Numbered from the stretch's first letter, positions 17,096-26,742 are shown. The stretch: 64,000 nt of DNA from Streptomyces sp. I05A-00742 (GCF_013055795.1 NZ_JABETO010000005.1:214236-278235), one strand, 5' to 3'. The notes: generated by a model from the sequence alone, not told the origin. Made by a program: numbers and translations.

Positions 17096-18493
17096 GTGCC
17101 GATGACGACATCACCGACCGTGACGATCTCAGCGACAGCGCGCCGCCGCGGCGCGGCCCTGGTGGCCGCCTCGGCCGCGCTGGCGCTCCCCCTGGCCACC
17201 GCGGCCCCGGCGCTCGCGGCCCCGCCCGCCCCGCACGCCTCTCACACGCCGGGCGCCTCGCAGAGCCCCGGCGGCACGCAGAGCCCGGGCGCTTCACAGA
17301 GCCCGGGTGGCAGGCCGAGCCCCGGTGGCAAGCCCGGCGGAACGCCCGACGACGCCAAGGGCCGGCCGCCCAAGCAGCCGCCCGCGAAGATGTCCGAGGT
17401 CGGCGGCGAGCTGCTCGGCAGGCCGGGCGTCCAGGTACGGCCGGAGGCGGGCGCGCCCGAGCTGCCGAAGGACCTGAGCGGTGACGCGTGGCTGGTCGCG
17501 GACGCCGAGTCGGGCGAGGTGCTGGCCGCCAAGAACGCCCACTGGCGGCTGGCTCCGGCCTCCACCCTGAAGATGCTCTTCGCGGACACCGTGCTGCCGA
17601 AGTTCCCCAGGACGCAGCAGCACAAGGTCGTCCCCTCCGACCTGGAGGGCATGGGCGAGGGCAGCAGCCAGGTGGGGCTCAAGGAGGATTCGACCTACTC
17701 GGTCCACGACCTCTGGCTCGGGGTCTTCCTCCGCTCGGGCAACGACGCCGTGCATGTGCTGTCCGCCATGAACGGCGGTGTCGGACAGACCGTCAAGGAC
17801 ATGCAGGCGCACGCCGAACAGCTCCAGGCGAACGACACGCACGTGGTCACGCCCGACGGCTACGACGCGGACGGCCAGGTCTCCAGCGCCTACGACCTCA
17901 CGCTGTTCGCCCGCTCCGGCCTTCAGAAGGCGGACTTCCGCGAGTACTGCGCGACGGCCACCGCGCAGTTCCCCGGCGAGGAGCGGAAGGGCAAGAAGCG
18001 CGAGACCTTCGGCATCCAGAACACCAACCGCCTGCTGACCGGCCAGGGGGTGCCGTTCTACAAGGGCATCGCCGGGGTGAAGAACGGCTCCACGACCAAC
18101 GCGGGGAACACCTTCACCGGCGTCGCCCAGCACGGGGACCGCAAGCTGCTGGTCACCGTGATGAATCCGGAGACCAAGGAGCCCAACGAGGTCTACAAGG
18201 AAGCGGCACACCTGCTGGACTGGGGCTTCGAGGCGACCGGCCACGTCAAGCCCGTCGGGGTGCTCGTCCCGCCGCTGGAGGGGGCGGGCAAGGACGCCGG
18301 GAAGTCCGGGGGCAAGGGCGGGGACAAGGCGCAGGCGTCGGTCACCGGTTCGTCGTCCGGCTCGGGCGGCGGCGGGCTGTGGACGGCGATGGGGATCAGC
18401 GGTGCCTCCGTGGTGGCGCTGGCGGCGGCCGCGTACGTGGTGCACCGCCGGTGGCCGCTGCCCGATCTGGCCAAGCGCCGGGGCCGCTCCTGA
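17096..18493 (+). CDS. D-alanyl-D-alanine carboxypeptidase (PBP, S11 family)
   Basis: This removes the terminal D-Ala from peptidoglycan stem peptides at the outer membrane face. There is an N-terminal signal peptide (about 1-42, ending APALAAPP), then a Pro/Ser/Gly repeat linker (45-95) built on SQSPGG units. The catalytic SxxK is S156-T-L-K159 (PASTLKM). SxN is S214-G-N216, and the KTG triad appears as KNG in GVKNGSTTNAGN. A single C-terminal helix (WTAMGISGASVVALAAAAYVV) with a basic tail anchors it. GTG 17096 and ATG 17102 are both possible. A GGAAGGG lies 13 nt before the GTG. The KNG variant of KTG is noteworthy but keeps Lys and Gly. Confidence 0.9.
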   Translation: MPMTTSPTVTISATARRRGAALVAASAALALPLATAAPALAAPPAPHASHTPGASQSPGGTQSPGASQSPGGRPSPGGKPGGTPDDAKGRPPKQPPAKMSEVGGELLGRPGVQVRPEAGAPELPKDLSGDAWLVADAESGEVLAAKNAHWRLAPASTLKMLFADTVLPKFPRTQQHKVVPSDLEGMGEGSSQVGLKEDSTYSVHDLWLGVFLRSGNDAVHVLSAMNGGVGQTVKDMQAHAEQLQANDTHVVTPDGYDADGQVSSAYDLTLFARSGLQKADFREYCATATAQFPGEERKGKKRETFGIQNTNRLLTGQGVPFYKGIAGVKNGSTTNAGNTFTGVAQHGDRKLLVTVMNPETKEPNEVYKEAAHLLDWGFEATGHVKPVGVLVPPLEGAGKDAGKSGGKGGDKAQASVTGSSSGSGGGGLWTAMGISGASVVALAAAAYVVHRRWPLPDLAKRRGRS

Positions 18494-18505
18494 GGGGTAC
18501 GGCCG

Positions 18506-18536
18506 CGGGTGGGTGACTGCTCGCAGTCACTCGCCC
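18506..18536. terminator. Hairpin between carboxypeptidase and YihY genes
   Basis: GTGACTG and CAGTCAC form a 7-bp perfect stem around CTCG, extended by G-rich and C-rich flanks with wobble pairs. It lies after the stop at 18493 and covers the end of the convergent gene (18527). Confidence 0.6.
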
Positions 18537-19417
18537 GAGCCGTTCCCCAGCAGGTCCGCGTCGTTCTTGTCGTGCCGCGTGGTGGCCGTCCAGGCGGAGC
18601 AGTACAGCACCAGCTTGGCGATGAAGTTGATCCACAGCAGCAGGGCGACCGGGGTGCCGAACGCCCCGTACATGCTCTTGGCCGCCACCCCGCTGAGATA
18701 GCCGCCGATCACCAGCTTCAGCGCCTCCAGGCCGACCGCGCCGATCAGCGCCGCGGCCAGCAGGGAACGGGGGGAGGGCTGGACGCGGGGCAGCCGGGTG
18801 AGGACGTAGAGCAGCAGGAGGAAGTCCGCGAGCACGGCGGCGCAGAATCCGGCGGCCGTCAGCAGCACGCCGCCGGCGCCGCCGGTGGGCAGTCCGGTCT
18901 TGTCCGCCGACCAGGTGACGGCCGTCGAGGCGAACGTCGAGCATCCGAGGGACAGCAGGGCGGCGACCCCGAGACCCAGCAGCACCCCGGCGTCCCTCAG
19001 CCGCAGCAGGAACGGGTTGCCCGGGCTCTCCTCCAGCTCCCACACGGCGCGCAGGCACTCGCGCAGCGTCCCGACCCAGCCGACGCCGGTGACCAGCAGC
19101 AGGGCGCCGGCGACGATGCCGACCGTGCCGGCGTTGTCCACGAGCGAGCTGAGGTCGAGGGCGCCGGAGATACCGGGTACCTGCTCGGCCAGCCTGTGCT
19201 CCAGCTCCTTCACCTGTTTCCCGCTGAGCGTCGCCGCGGCGACGGCCGCCCCCAGGGTGAGCAGCGGAAACAGGGCGACGAAACTGGTGAAGGTGATCGC
19301 GGCCGCGAGCCGCGTCCACTTCACGCGGTCGAGGGTCTCGTACGAGCGCCACGCGTGCGTCCGCATCATCCGGGCCGCGGCGGGCCCGATCACCGGCAGC
19401 CGGGTCAACCAGTCCAT
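18527..19417 (-). CDS. YihY/virulence factor BrkB family membrane protein
   Basis: A polytopic inner-membrane protein of 296 aa with about six helices. The family signature is TRLAAAITFTSFVALFPLLTLGAAV after an amphipathic start. Later segments are IVAGALLLVTGVGWVGTLRECL, AGVLLGLGVAALLSLGCSTF and PVALLLWINFIAKLVLYCSAW. The molecular role is not established, and old RNase BN annotations are wrong for this family. The ATG at 19417 has only a weak ribosome site. It is convergent with the carboxypeptidase gene. Confidence 0.88.
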   Translation of the reverse strand: MDWLTRLPVIGPAAARMMRTHAWRSYETLDRVKWTRLAAAITFTSFVALFPLLTLGAAVAAATLSGKQVKELEHRLAEQVPGISGALDLSSLVDNAGTVGIVAGALLLVTGVGWVGTLRECLRAVWELEESPGNPFLLRLRDAGVLLGLGVAALLSLGCSTFASTAVTWSADKTGLPTGGAGGVLLTAAGFCAAVLADFLLLLYVLTRLPRVQPSPRSLLAAALIGAVGLEALKLVIGGYLSGVAAKSMYGAFGTPVALLLWINFIAKLVLYCSAWTATTRHDKNDADLLGNGSGE

Positions 19418-19488
19418 GATCCACGTCTACCCCGGACGGGCGGTGCCCACCGCTCGGGAAGCGGCGTGCACCGGGGGCTCACCGGCGC

Positions 19489-20079
19489 TCAGCGGGAGGC
19501 GGCAGGTGGGCGGGAAGCCCCCGTCTGGCGGGGCATGGCGGCCGGGACGGGGCCCTCCTCGCCGAAGGGGTACTCGCGGTCCAGCCGCCAGACGCCGTCG
19601 GCGCCCTGCTCGTAGAGCGCGAAGCCGTCGACGGTCCAGGCGGCGGCGTAGTCCGCCAGCTCCTCGTAGGCCCGGTCCATGGCCTCCTCGGGGATGCCAT
19701 GGGCGACGGTCACATGCGGGTGGTACGGGAACTGGAGCTCCCGGGCGAGCGGCCCGGCCGCGTCCCGGATCCGCTTCTGCAGCCAGGAGCAGGCGGAGGA
19801 GCCCTCCACCACGTTGACGAAGACCACCGGCGACAGCGGGCGGAAGGTGCCCGTCCCCGCCAGCCGCATGGGGAACGGCCGGCCCGCCGCGGCGACCTCG
19901 GCGAGGTACGCCTCGATCACCGGCAGCGACGAGGCGTCGGCCTCGGTGGGCGGCAGCAGGGTGACATGGGTGGGGATGCCGTGCGCGTGGGGGTCACCGA
20001 AGCCCTCGCGGCGCTTCTGGAGGAAGCTGCCGTACGGCTCCGGGACCGCGATCGAAACGCCGAGCGTTACGGTCCCCAT
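19489..20079 (-). CDS. 2'-5' RNA ligase/phosphodiesterase superfamily protein
   Basis: A 2H-fold protein of 196 aa. Both HxT motifs are present: HVTLLPPTEAD and HVTVAHGIPEE, the two catalytic His-Thr pairs that cleave or form 2',3'-cyclic phosphate ends or other cyclic phosphodiesters. The ATG at 20079 has a strong AGGAGGGAG site 7 nt upstream. The longer frame to 20235 is rejected. The natural substrate is unknown. The C-terminal 20 residues are Pro/Ala-rich. Confidence 0.87.
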   Translation of the reverse strand: MGTVTLGVSIAVPEPYGSFLQKRREGFGDPHAHGIPTHVTLLPPTEADASSLPVIEAYLAEVAAAGRPFPMRLAGTGTFRPLSPVVFVNVVEGSSACSWLQKRIRDAAGPLARELQFPYHPHVTVAHGIPEEAMDRAYEELADYAAAWTVDGFALYEQGADGVWRLDREYPFGEEGPVPAAMPRQTGASRPPAASR

Positions 20080-20265
20080 CGAGTTCTCCCTCCTGTGCGC
20101 CTGTAGGTCCCCGTGGTCAGTGTGGCGGCTGCGCCGCGTCCCCTGCCAGGTCTCCTGGTCCCCGGCGCAGGGGAACAGCGGTCCTCCCTGCGCCTTCGGG
20201 CCGTCCGGACTTGTCCGGTGTGACGGACTTCTCACGCCCGGTGTGCGGTCCCGCTCCGGTGCGGC

Positions 20266-21291
<1,026 letters not shown>

Positions 21292-21381
21292 TCAGGTGCT
21301 GCCGCCGACTCGGTCCGGCGGTGGCTGCGTCGGTGTTAGAAAGACCAACAACCGCATGCCCCGACCCGAACGGAGCACACG

Positions 21382-22587
21382 TTGACCGCCACGGAACGCA
21401 GCATCGCCGCCGCCGAGGCCCACAGCGCGCACAATTACCACCCCCTCCCGGTCGTGGTGGCGACCGCCGAGGGCGCGTGGATGACCGATGTCGAGGGACG
21501 GCGCTACCTCGACATGCTCGCCGGCTACTCGGCGCTCAATTTCGGCCACGGCAACCGCCGCCTCATCGATGCCGCCAAGGCCCAGCTGGAACGGGTGACC
21601 CTCACCTCCCGGGCCTTCCACCACGACCGGTTCGCGGAGTTCTGTACCGAGCTCGCCGCCCTGTGCGGCAAGGACATGGTGCTCCCCATGAACACCGGCG
21701 CCGAGGCCATCGAGACGGCCGTCAAGACCGCCCGCAAGTGGGGCTACCGGGTCAAGGGCGTACCCGACGGCCAGGCGAAGATCATCGTCGCCGACAACAA
21801 CTTCCACGGCCGCACCACCACCATCGTCAGCTTCTCGACCGACCCCGAGGCCCGGGCCGACTACGGCCCCTACACCCCCGGCTTCGAGATCGTGCCGTAC
21901 GGGGACCTGGCCGCCCTGGAGGCGGCCCTGGACGACAACACCGTCGCCGTGCTCCTGGAGCCGATCCAGGGCGAGGCCGGCGTCCTCGTCCCGCCCCCGG
22001 GCTACCTCCCCGGCGTGCGGCGGCTGACCGCCGAGCGGAACGTGCTGTTCATCGCCGACGAGATCCAGTCCGCCCTCGGCCGCACCGGCCGGACCTTCGC
22101 CTGCGACCACGAGGACGTCGTCCCCGACATGTACGTCCTGGGCAAGGCCCTCGGCGGCGGCGTCGTCCCCGTCTCCGCCGTCGCCGCCTCCCGCGACATC
22201 CTCGGCGTCCACCGCCCCGGCGAGCACGGCTCCACCTTCGGCGGCAACCCGCTCGCCTGCGCCGTCGCCCTCGAAGTGATCGCCATCCTCAAGACGGGTG
22301 AATACCAGGAACGCGCCACCCGCCTCGGCGACCACCTCCACCACGAACTCAACCTCCTCGCCGGCACCGGCGCCGTCGAGGCCGTCCGCGGCCGCGGGCT
22401 CTGGGCCGGCGTCGACATCGCGCCGTCGCGCGGGACGGCTCGGGAGGTGTCCGAGCAGTTGATGGAGCGGGGGGTGCTGGTGAAGGACACACATGGGTCG
22501 ACGATCCGGATCGCTCCGCCGCTGGTGATCTCGAAGGAGGATCTGGACTGGGGCCTGGAGCAACTGCGAGCGGTGCTCGCGGGGTAG
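21382..22587 (+). CDS. rocD: Ornithine aminotransferase
   Basis: This PLP-dependent class III transaminase converts ornithine and 2-oxoglutarate to glutamate semialdehyde and glutamate, linking arginine and proline metabolism. It has 401 aa. The N-terminus HNYHPLPVVVATAEGAWMTD, GAEAIETAVKTARKWGY, the PLP site IADEIQSALGRTG and the Schiff-base Lys in YVLGKALGGGVVPVSA are all classical. It starts at TTG 21382 with GGAG 7 nt upstream. It is divergent from trpS with about 100 bp between, and is followed by a strong bidirectional terminator. Confidence 0.93.
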   Translation: MTATERSIAAAEAHSAHNYHPLPVVVATAEGAWMTDVEGRRYLDMLAGYSALNFGHGNRRLIDAAKAQLERVTLTSRAFHHDRFAEFCTELAALCGKDMVLPMNTGAEAIETAVKTARKWGYRVKGVPDGQAKIIVADNNFHGRTTTIVSFSTDPEARADYGPYTPGFEIVPYGDLAALEAALDDNTVAVLLEPIQGEAGVLVPPPGYLPGVRRLTAERNVLFIADEIQSALGRTGRTFACDHEDVVPDMYVLGKALGGGVVPVSAVAASRDILGVHRPGEHGSTFGGNPLACAVALEVIAILKTGEYQERATRLGDHLHHELNLLAGTGAVEAVRGRGLWAGVDIAPSRGTAREVSEQLMERGVLVKDTHGSTIRIAPPLVISKEDLDWGLEQLRAVLAG

Positions 22588-22627
22588 GGGATTGCTCCGG
22601 ACCCCCGCCCGCGCGGTCGTCCTCGCG

Positions 22628-22660
22628 CGCCGGCCGGGCTGACATCCAGCCCGGCCGGCG
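22628..22660. terminator. Bidirectional terminator between rocD and tgmC
   Basis: A perfect 13-bp stem (CGCCGGCCGGGCT, 22628-22640) pairs with 22648-22660 around a 7-nt loop GACATCC. It separates two convergent genes and marks the left end of the graspetide block. The remaining 121 bp to 22781 show no gene. Confidence 0.88.
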
Positions 22661-22781
22661 ATGAGGCCATACAGCGCGGTCTCCGACGGGAGCACGGCTG
22701 TGGGCGTGAGCGTGATGGACCAGGCGCGGTGGTCACGCGGCCAACTGGCCATGGCGGTCCACCGCTTCGGGACTCGTCCGA

Positions 22782-23996
22782 TTACGCAGAGACGTTCGAG
22801 GTCTTCGCCGGAGTCGGCAGGCGCCAACTCGGGCCGTCCGGTGCTCCGAGCCACACCCGCTGACTCTCTGCTGTGACAGTGACCCCGAACTCCGTCGGCA
22901 CCGGGGAGCCGGCCGAACACCAGGTGCCGAGCGCGTTCTCAAAGGCGTCCCAAAGGGCGACCGGACCGCCCTGGCGGACGTTCCATGTGTCGTCCGCCCT
23001 GGGCGTGAGGACGGCGAAGGACTCGTTCGTGCCGTCGAGCACGTACGTGCAGGGCGTACCGTCGTCGGCCGGCATGGAGAAGAAGCGGGCGCCGGGCATG
23101 GCGAGCTGTGCCACGAACCCGCTGCCGGCCGCGGTCAGCCCGTCGGGCCCGTAGGGAGTGCGGCGAGAGGCGCCGTCATCCGGTGCGGGGATCGTGCCGA
23201 GGCTCGCGGGGGCGTCCTGCTGCCGGGCAATCATGAAACTCGGATCGCTGTCGATGAACCGGCCCTCGGCACGGCCGTCGCGGCCGACGGTGAGGCGGAC
23301 CAGGCCGAGTGAGCGCATCCAGCCGCGGAGGGTGGCGAGGACGAGCCCGCCGGGACGGGTCTGCCGCACCCACGCGTAGGGGACGTGGCGAACGCCGCAC
23401 GTGGCGATGGTGCGGTCGTACGGAGCGCCCTCGGGGGCTCCGGCGAGGCCGTCGCCGGTGAGAAGGCGCGGGGCGTATCCGCAGCGGCCGAGTCCGTCCC
23501 GTGCCCGAGCGGCGACGTCGGGATCCGTCTCGATGGAGGTGACCCGGTCGGGGCTGAGACGGTGGCACATGAGGGCGGTCGAGTACCCGGTGCCGGTACC
23601 GATCTCCATGACGGTCATTCCGTCGTCCACCTGGAGTTCTTCCAGCATGTGCACGACGAGGGCCGGCAGGGTGGAGGACGACGTCGGATGCGCGCCGCTG
23701 ATGGGCTTCGGGTCGGTCCAGTCGGTCTCTTGGCCGTCGAACTGTGTGACGAGGGTTTCGTCGGCGTACGCCTGCCGCAGCCATTCCCCGACGCCGACGA
23801 GGTCGGCCGTGACGGGGGCCCACGTCGTCAGGCCGGGGGCGTCGGTCTCGCGGTGGAAGCACCGGACGAATTCATGACGGGGGACGGCTTCTACGGCGGC
23901 GCGCCACGCCGGGCTGCGCAGCCGACCGTCGTCGGCGAGGTGGGCCGCGAGCCGGTGCCGCAGCTCGGTTGCGGTGGGGGTGACGTCAGGTGCCAT
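22782..23996 (-). CDS. tgmC: PIMT-like O-methyltransferase of the graspetide locus
   Basis: This SAM-dependent methyltransferase resembles protein L-isoaspartyl methyltransferase and is 404 aa. The N-terminal lid and substrate region holds GAHPTSSSTLPALVVHMLEEL. The SAM loop is MTVMEIGTGTGYSTALM, then TSIETDPDVAARARDGL. A C-terminal domain of about 180 residues follows. In aspartimide-forming graspetide and lanthipeptide pathways, homologues methylate an Asp side chain of the modified peptide, which then cyclises to an aspartimide. The ATG at 23996 overlaps the end of tgmB by 11 nt with GAGG upstream, so it is coupled to tgmB. The target residue here is inference. Confidence 0.88.
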   Translation of the reverse strand: MAPDVTPTATELRHRLAAHLADDGRLRSPAWRAAVEAVPRHEFVRCFHRETDAPGLTTWAPVTADLVGVGEWLRQAYADETLVTQFDGQETDWTDPKPISGAHPTSSSTLPALVVHMLEELQVDDGMTVMEIGTGTGYSTALMCHRLSPDRVTSIETDPDVAARARDGLGRCGYAPRLLTGDGLAGAPEGAPYDRTIATCGVRHVPYAWVRQTRPGGLVLATLRGWMRSLGLVRLTVGRDGRAEGRFIDSDPSFMIARQQDAPASLGTIPAPDDGASRRTPYGPDGLTAAGSGFVAQLAMPGARFFSMPADDGTPCTYVLDGTNESFAVLTPRADDTWNVRQGGPVALWDAFENALGTWCSAGSPVPTEFGVTVTAESQRVWLGAPDGPSWRLPTPAKTSNVSA

Positions 23997-24948
23997 GGGT
24001 GCCTCGTTCCAGTAGGCCGGCGAGGGCGGCGGTCATGGGCAGGCCCGTGGGGGGCTCCATCCACGCCCATTGCCCGGAGGGGTTGCACTCGATGAACACC
24101 CACGCGCCGGAGGAGGTGTGGGCGAAGTCGAATGCTCCGAAGACGAGTCCGAAGTGCCGGAGACAGGCGAAGATCGCGCGCTCTGCTTCCGGCGGCGGGG
24201 TGACGGGGGTGTACGTGTGGGTGCTGTAGTCGGTGCGCCAGTCGAGCAGTCCGGAGTCGATGCGCACCGCGAACACTCGGTCCCCCATCACGGTCACGCG
24301 GACGTCCGCGGTCTTGTCCACCTGCGCTTGGAAGAGGTGCATGGTGCCGGCGAGGGCGTCGTCGATCTCGTCGGCCCCGACCGTGGTGACGGGCACGGTC
24401 TGCGCCTTGCCGTCGACGAGGTAGAGCGGTACGGAGAGGGGTTTGAAGATGACGGGCCCGTGCCGCTTGATGAAGGCGCGGGCATCGTCGGGCCGGTTGG
24501 TGATCAGCGTGGGCGGGACGGTGAAGCCGCACGCTGCGGCGGTGGCGAGGCCGGCGGGTTTGTACTCCGCGTCGCCGATGCGGCCGGGGCGATTGACGTA
24601 GAGGCAGTCGGGGAGCGAGGCGAGGACACCGCCGAGCCCGTATCGGGCTTGAGCGGCGGCGAACCTGGCGTCCTGTGAGTCGAGGTGGGGGAAGGCAAAC
24701 CCGGAGGGGCGCCGGTAGTACAGGGAGCGGACGGCGCCCAGTTCGGCGGTGCGGGTCGGGGTCTGCACGCTTCCGCGCCACCGCTCCGCGTCGCCGCCGA
24801 TGAAGGCGGAGCACGTGAGGGTGGCGGGGAAGTCACCGGAGTCGAACCGCACGACCGGGACACCCCGGTCGTGCAGCTCGGCAATCACCAGATCGGCGGT
24901 CGGATCGTCGAGGTTGGTGACGACCGCGACCGGGCGGGGATCCGTCAC
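23986..24948 (-). CDS. tgmB: ATP-grasp graspetide ligase (ester/amide macrocyclase)
   Basis: This uses ATP to activate Asp/Glu side chains of the precursor and join them to Thr/Ser or Lys side chains, forming omega-ester or omega-amide links. The 320-aa protein starts with a pre-ATP-grasp strand (VAVVTNLDDPTADLVIAEL). It has the ATP-binding Lys in GPVIFKPLSVPLY, the strands VRVTVMGDRVFAVRID, and the metal-binding end FIECNPSGQW. These are features of the microviridin-type/TgmB family. The GTG at 24948 overlaps the tgmA stop (GTGA), so the ligase is translated right after its substrate. Confidence 0.9.
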   Translation of the reverse strand: MTDPRPVAVVTNLDDPTADLVIAELHDRGVPVVRFDSGDFPATLTCSAFIGGDAERWRGSVQTPTRTAELGAVRSLYYRRPSGFAFPHLDSQDARFAAAQARYGLGGVLASLPDCLYVNRPGRIGDAEYKPAGLATAAACGFTVPPTLITNRPDDARAFIKRHGPVIFKPLSVPLYLVDGKAQTVPVTTVGADEIDDALAGTMHLFQAQVDKTADVRVTVMGDRVFAVRIDSGLLDWRTDYSTHTYTPVTPPPEAERAIFACLRHFGLVFGAFDFAHTSSGAWVFIECNPSGQWAWMEPPTGLPMTAALAGLLERGTHGT

Positions 24949-25247
24949 TGGTCGGTGTCGTTCCCGGTGTCGCTGTCGGGAGAGTCGCTGTTGCGGTCGC
25001 CCTGACCCGTGGTGCCGGTGGGCGGGTTGGTGCCGGACGAGGTCCCGTGCCCCGGCGCCATCACGACCGCGCCGGCGGCGTCGAGGTAGCGGGCGGTCTG
25101 CGTGGTGGCGTCGAGCTCGACGCGGGCGTACTGGTGCCCGTCGAACGGCGGATACGGAGCGATGCGGCGCAGCGCCCAGGGGGTGGGGGTCCGGTGTCCC
25201 TGGGGGAGCGGTGTCCCGGTGGGGAACCGGTCGGAGTGGTTGAACAT
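24945..25247 (-). CDS. tgmA: Graspetide precursor peptide
   Basis: The putative ATP-grasp target RiPP has 100 residues. The leader carries HSDRFPTGTPLPQG and the PWALRR motif (24-29), which resembles the ligase-recognition motif of the family. The core is a C-terminal region of about 35 residues: GHGTSSGTNPPTGTT (67-80), rich in Thr/Ser, then GQGDRNSDSPDSD (81-93) and TGNDTDQ, rich in Asp. Thr/Ser donors and Asp acceptors are therefore separated as in stem-loop graspetides. The ATG at 25247 (MFNHSD) is preferred because GGAAAGG lies 6 nt upstream. An ATG at 25262 has no site. The actual ring pattern cannot be read from sequence. Confidence 0.88.
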   Translation of the reverse strand: MFNHSDRFPTGTPLPQGHRTPTPWALRRIAPYPPFDGHQYARVELDATTQTARYLDAAGAVVMAPGHGTSSGTNPPTGTTGQGDRNSDSPDSDTGNDTDQ

Positions 25248-25323
25248 CGCGGGCCTTTCCATCGGGAGACGGACAGAACTGTGGCCGGGTAGGGCGAGCG
25301 GCGAACGGTCGGCCCGGGATGTA

Positions 25324-25824
25324 TCAGGCTCCGGGGCGGCTCGTTCGTACGTCGAGGCGGGAGCGGGGGCGCGCGCGGGTGGTGCCCCATCGGACCGTGC
25401 CGGCCTGAATACCGGCTTCGATGAACCGGGAAAGGTCCTCTTGAGTGCGGCCGACGGGTGTCGGTTCGAACGAGAGAGTCAGGCGCACAGGGCCGCCGGC
25501 GGCGACGTGCTCCTGCCACTCCTTCCCGGTGCCGGGGATACGGAGTTCCCACCAGGCGTCGCCGTAGTCGAGACGGGCGATGCCGTGGTGCAGGGATATC
25601 CGCGATCCGATGTAGCGGGGTTCTTCCTCGATGGGGCTCAGGCCCCAGCAGAAGGACAGGGCGCGCATGCCGGCCTCGATCCACTCCACGGTTTCGCCGG
25701 CCCGCCGGGGCGGTTCGTGGGTCAGCAGAAGCCGGGCGACGGGGCCGGTGTCGGCGTGGTGGATCCCGTGACTGTAGGTGAGGCCGGAGAGGAACCCGAG
25801 GCTGGGCGAGACTTGTGTCGTCAC
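25324..25824 (-). CDS. Unknown protein in tgm regulatory block, 166 aa
   Basis: I do not recognise the family. The 166-aa product contains a Trp-rich centre (DYGDAWWELRIPGTGKEWQE) and a hydrophobic beta-strand pattern (PVRLTLSFEPTPVG). The tail is basic. There is no signal peptide or membrane helix. The GTG at 25824 overlaps the stop of the ATPase gene (GTGA) and has a GAGGTGAGG site, so the two are coupled. It ends 76 bp before tgmA, on the same strand. A role in tgm control is inferred from position only. Confidence 0.65.
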   Translation of the reverse strand: MTTQVSPSLGFLSGLTYSHGIHHADTGPVARLLLTHEPPRRAGETVEWIEAGMRALSFCWGLSPIEEEPRYIGSRISLHHGIARLDYGDAWWELRIPGTGKEWQEHVAAGGPVRLTLSFEPTPVGRTQEDLSRFIEAGIQAGTVRWGTTRARPRSRLDVRTSRPGA

Positions 25825-26249
25825 TGCGGCCTCACCTCGGCCCATACGGCCTTGCCGAACGGTCTGAGGGTGATCCCCCACGTGGCAAGGGCGTCGACGA
25901 TGTAGAGGCCACGGCCCCGGCACCGCTCGCCGCTCTCGGGCCTCAACCGGGGCTCGCGGCGCACGGGGTCATGCACCTGGATACGGGTGCGGGCGTCGGT
26001 GGCGTCGACGATGACGCGCAGGCGATCGCCGGGCTCGCTGCCGTAGCGAACCGAGTTGGTCACCAGCTCGGACACGACGAGCGTGACGGCGAACAGGTAT
26101 GCGTCATCCGGGTCGGTCACGGCGTGCTTGACGACTTCCCGAGCGTAGGCGCGGGCCATGGCGGGAGCCTGCTCGGTGGCGGGCAAGGTGAGATGCGGCG
26201 GCAGGCCGGCGGAAGCCGGAGCGCTGAGCGCCGGCGTGGAGGCGCTCAC
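25821..26249 (-). CDS. RsbW-like ATP-binding protein (HATPase_c_2)
   Basis: A 142-aa GHKL ATPase of the anti-sigma-factor/SpoIIAB type, stand-alone and without a histidine phosphotransfer domain. The N box is VTLVVSELVTNSVRYG. The G1/G2-like region is GERCRGRGLYIVDALATWGI. Such proteins in Streptomyces often accompany XRE regulators and may bind a sigma factor or phosphorylate an antagonist. No partner sigma factor is seen nearby. GTG 26249 overlaps the previous stop and its own stop overlaps the next start, so the gene is tightly coupled on both sides. Confidence 0.85.
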   Translation of the reverse strand: MSASTPALSAPASAGLPPHLTLPATEQAPAMARAYAREVVKHAVTDPDDAYLFAVTLVVSELVTNSVRYGSEPGDRLRVIVDATDARTRIQVHDPVRREPRLRPESGERCRGRGLYIVDALATWGITLRPFGKAVWAEVRPQ

Positions 26250-26686
26250 CGCTCATGCCCCCGCGCCCGTTCGCGCTGCTGAATCAACCGCTCGAACTGG
26301 ATCTGGGACATCAGCAACTCGGACGGCGTCAGGAGTAGCGTCGATTCCACGTTGCTGCCGTCCTCGAAGTGCACTTGGACGCGCATGACCGCTCGTTGGG
26401 CGCGGTGGTCGTACAGGGCATCGCGTTTCAGCAGCGTGACGTGTGTGACCGGGACGGGCACGGTGCGGAGGGTGGAGCCGTCGGAAGGCGCGGACCATTC
26501 TCTGCCGCCGCCCGGCGGGCGCAGCTTGTACGTCTTCGCGCCCTCACGGGGGAGGGCCACGACGACGCCGATTCGTCCGCCCGCGCCGAGGTCGAAGGCG
26601 AGGTCACCCAAACGAGGGTGGTACGGCTCGCCTGTCCCGATCTCCGCGTCCCCAGAAGGGAGTTGCTCCGAAGTCGTGTCGGTCAT
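26246..26686 (-). CDS. Unknown protein in tgm regulatory block, 146 aa
   Basis: I do not recognise the family. The middle (YHPRLGDLAFDLGAGGRIGVVVALP) looks like a small beta-barrel, perhaps KOW/SH3-like. It is followed by RPPGGGREWSAP and a C-terminal helix with many Arg/Glu (QIQFERLIQQRERARGHER). The ATG at 26686 is the best start and has a weak site. It lies 56 bp after the XRE gene and overlaps the ATPase by 4 nt, so these form one transcription unit. Confidence 0.65.
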   Translation of the reverse strand: MTDTTSEQLPSGDAEIGTGEPYHPRLGDLAFDLGAGGRIGVVVALPREGAKTYKLRPPGGGREWSAPSDGSTLRTVPVPVTHVTLLKRDALYDHRAQRAVMRVQVHFEDGSNVESTLLLTPSELLMSQIQFERLIQQRERARGHER

Positions 26687-26742
26687 GACCCCGAAGTTAA
26701 GAGGACGCCAGCCGCCGAATATGAACCGAGGGAATACCGTCC

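Noticed and set aside
22661..22876. 71-codon plus-strand frame after the rocD terminator
   Set aside because: No ribosome site, mixed codon use and overlap with the 3' end of tgmC.
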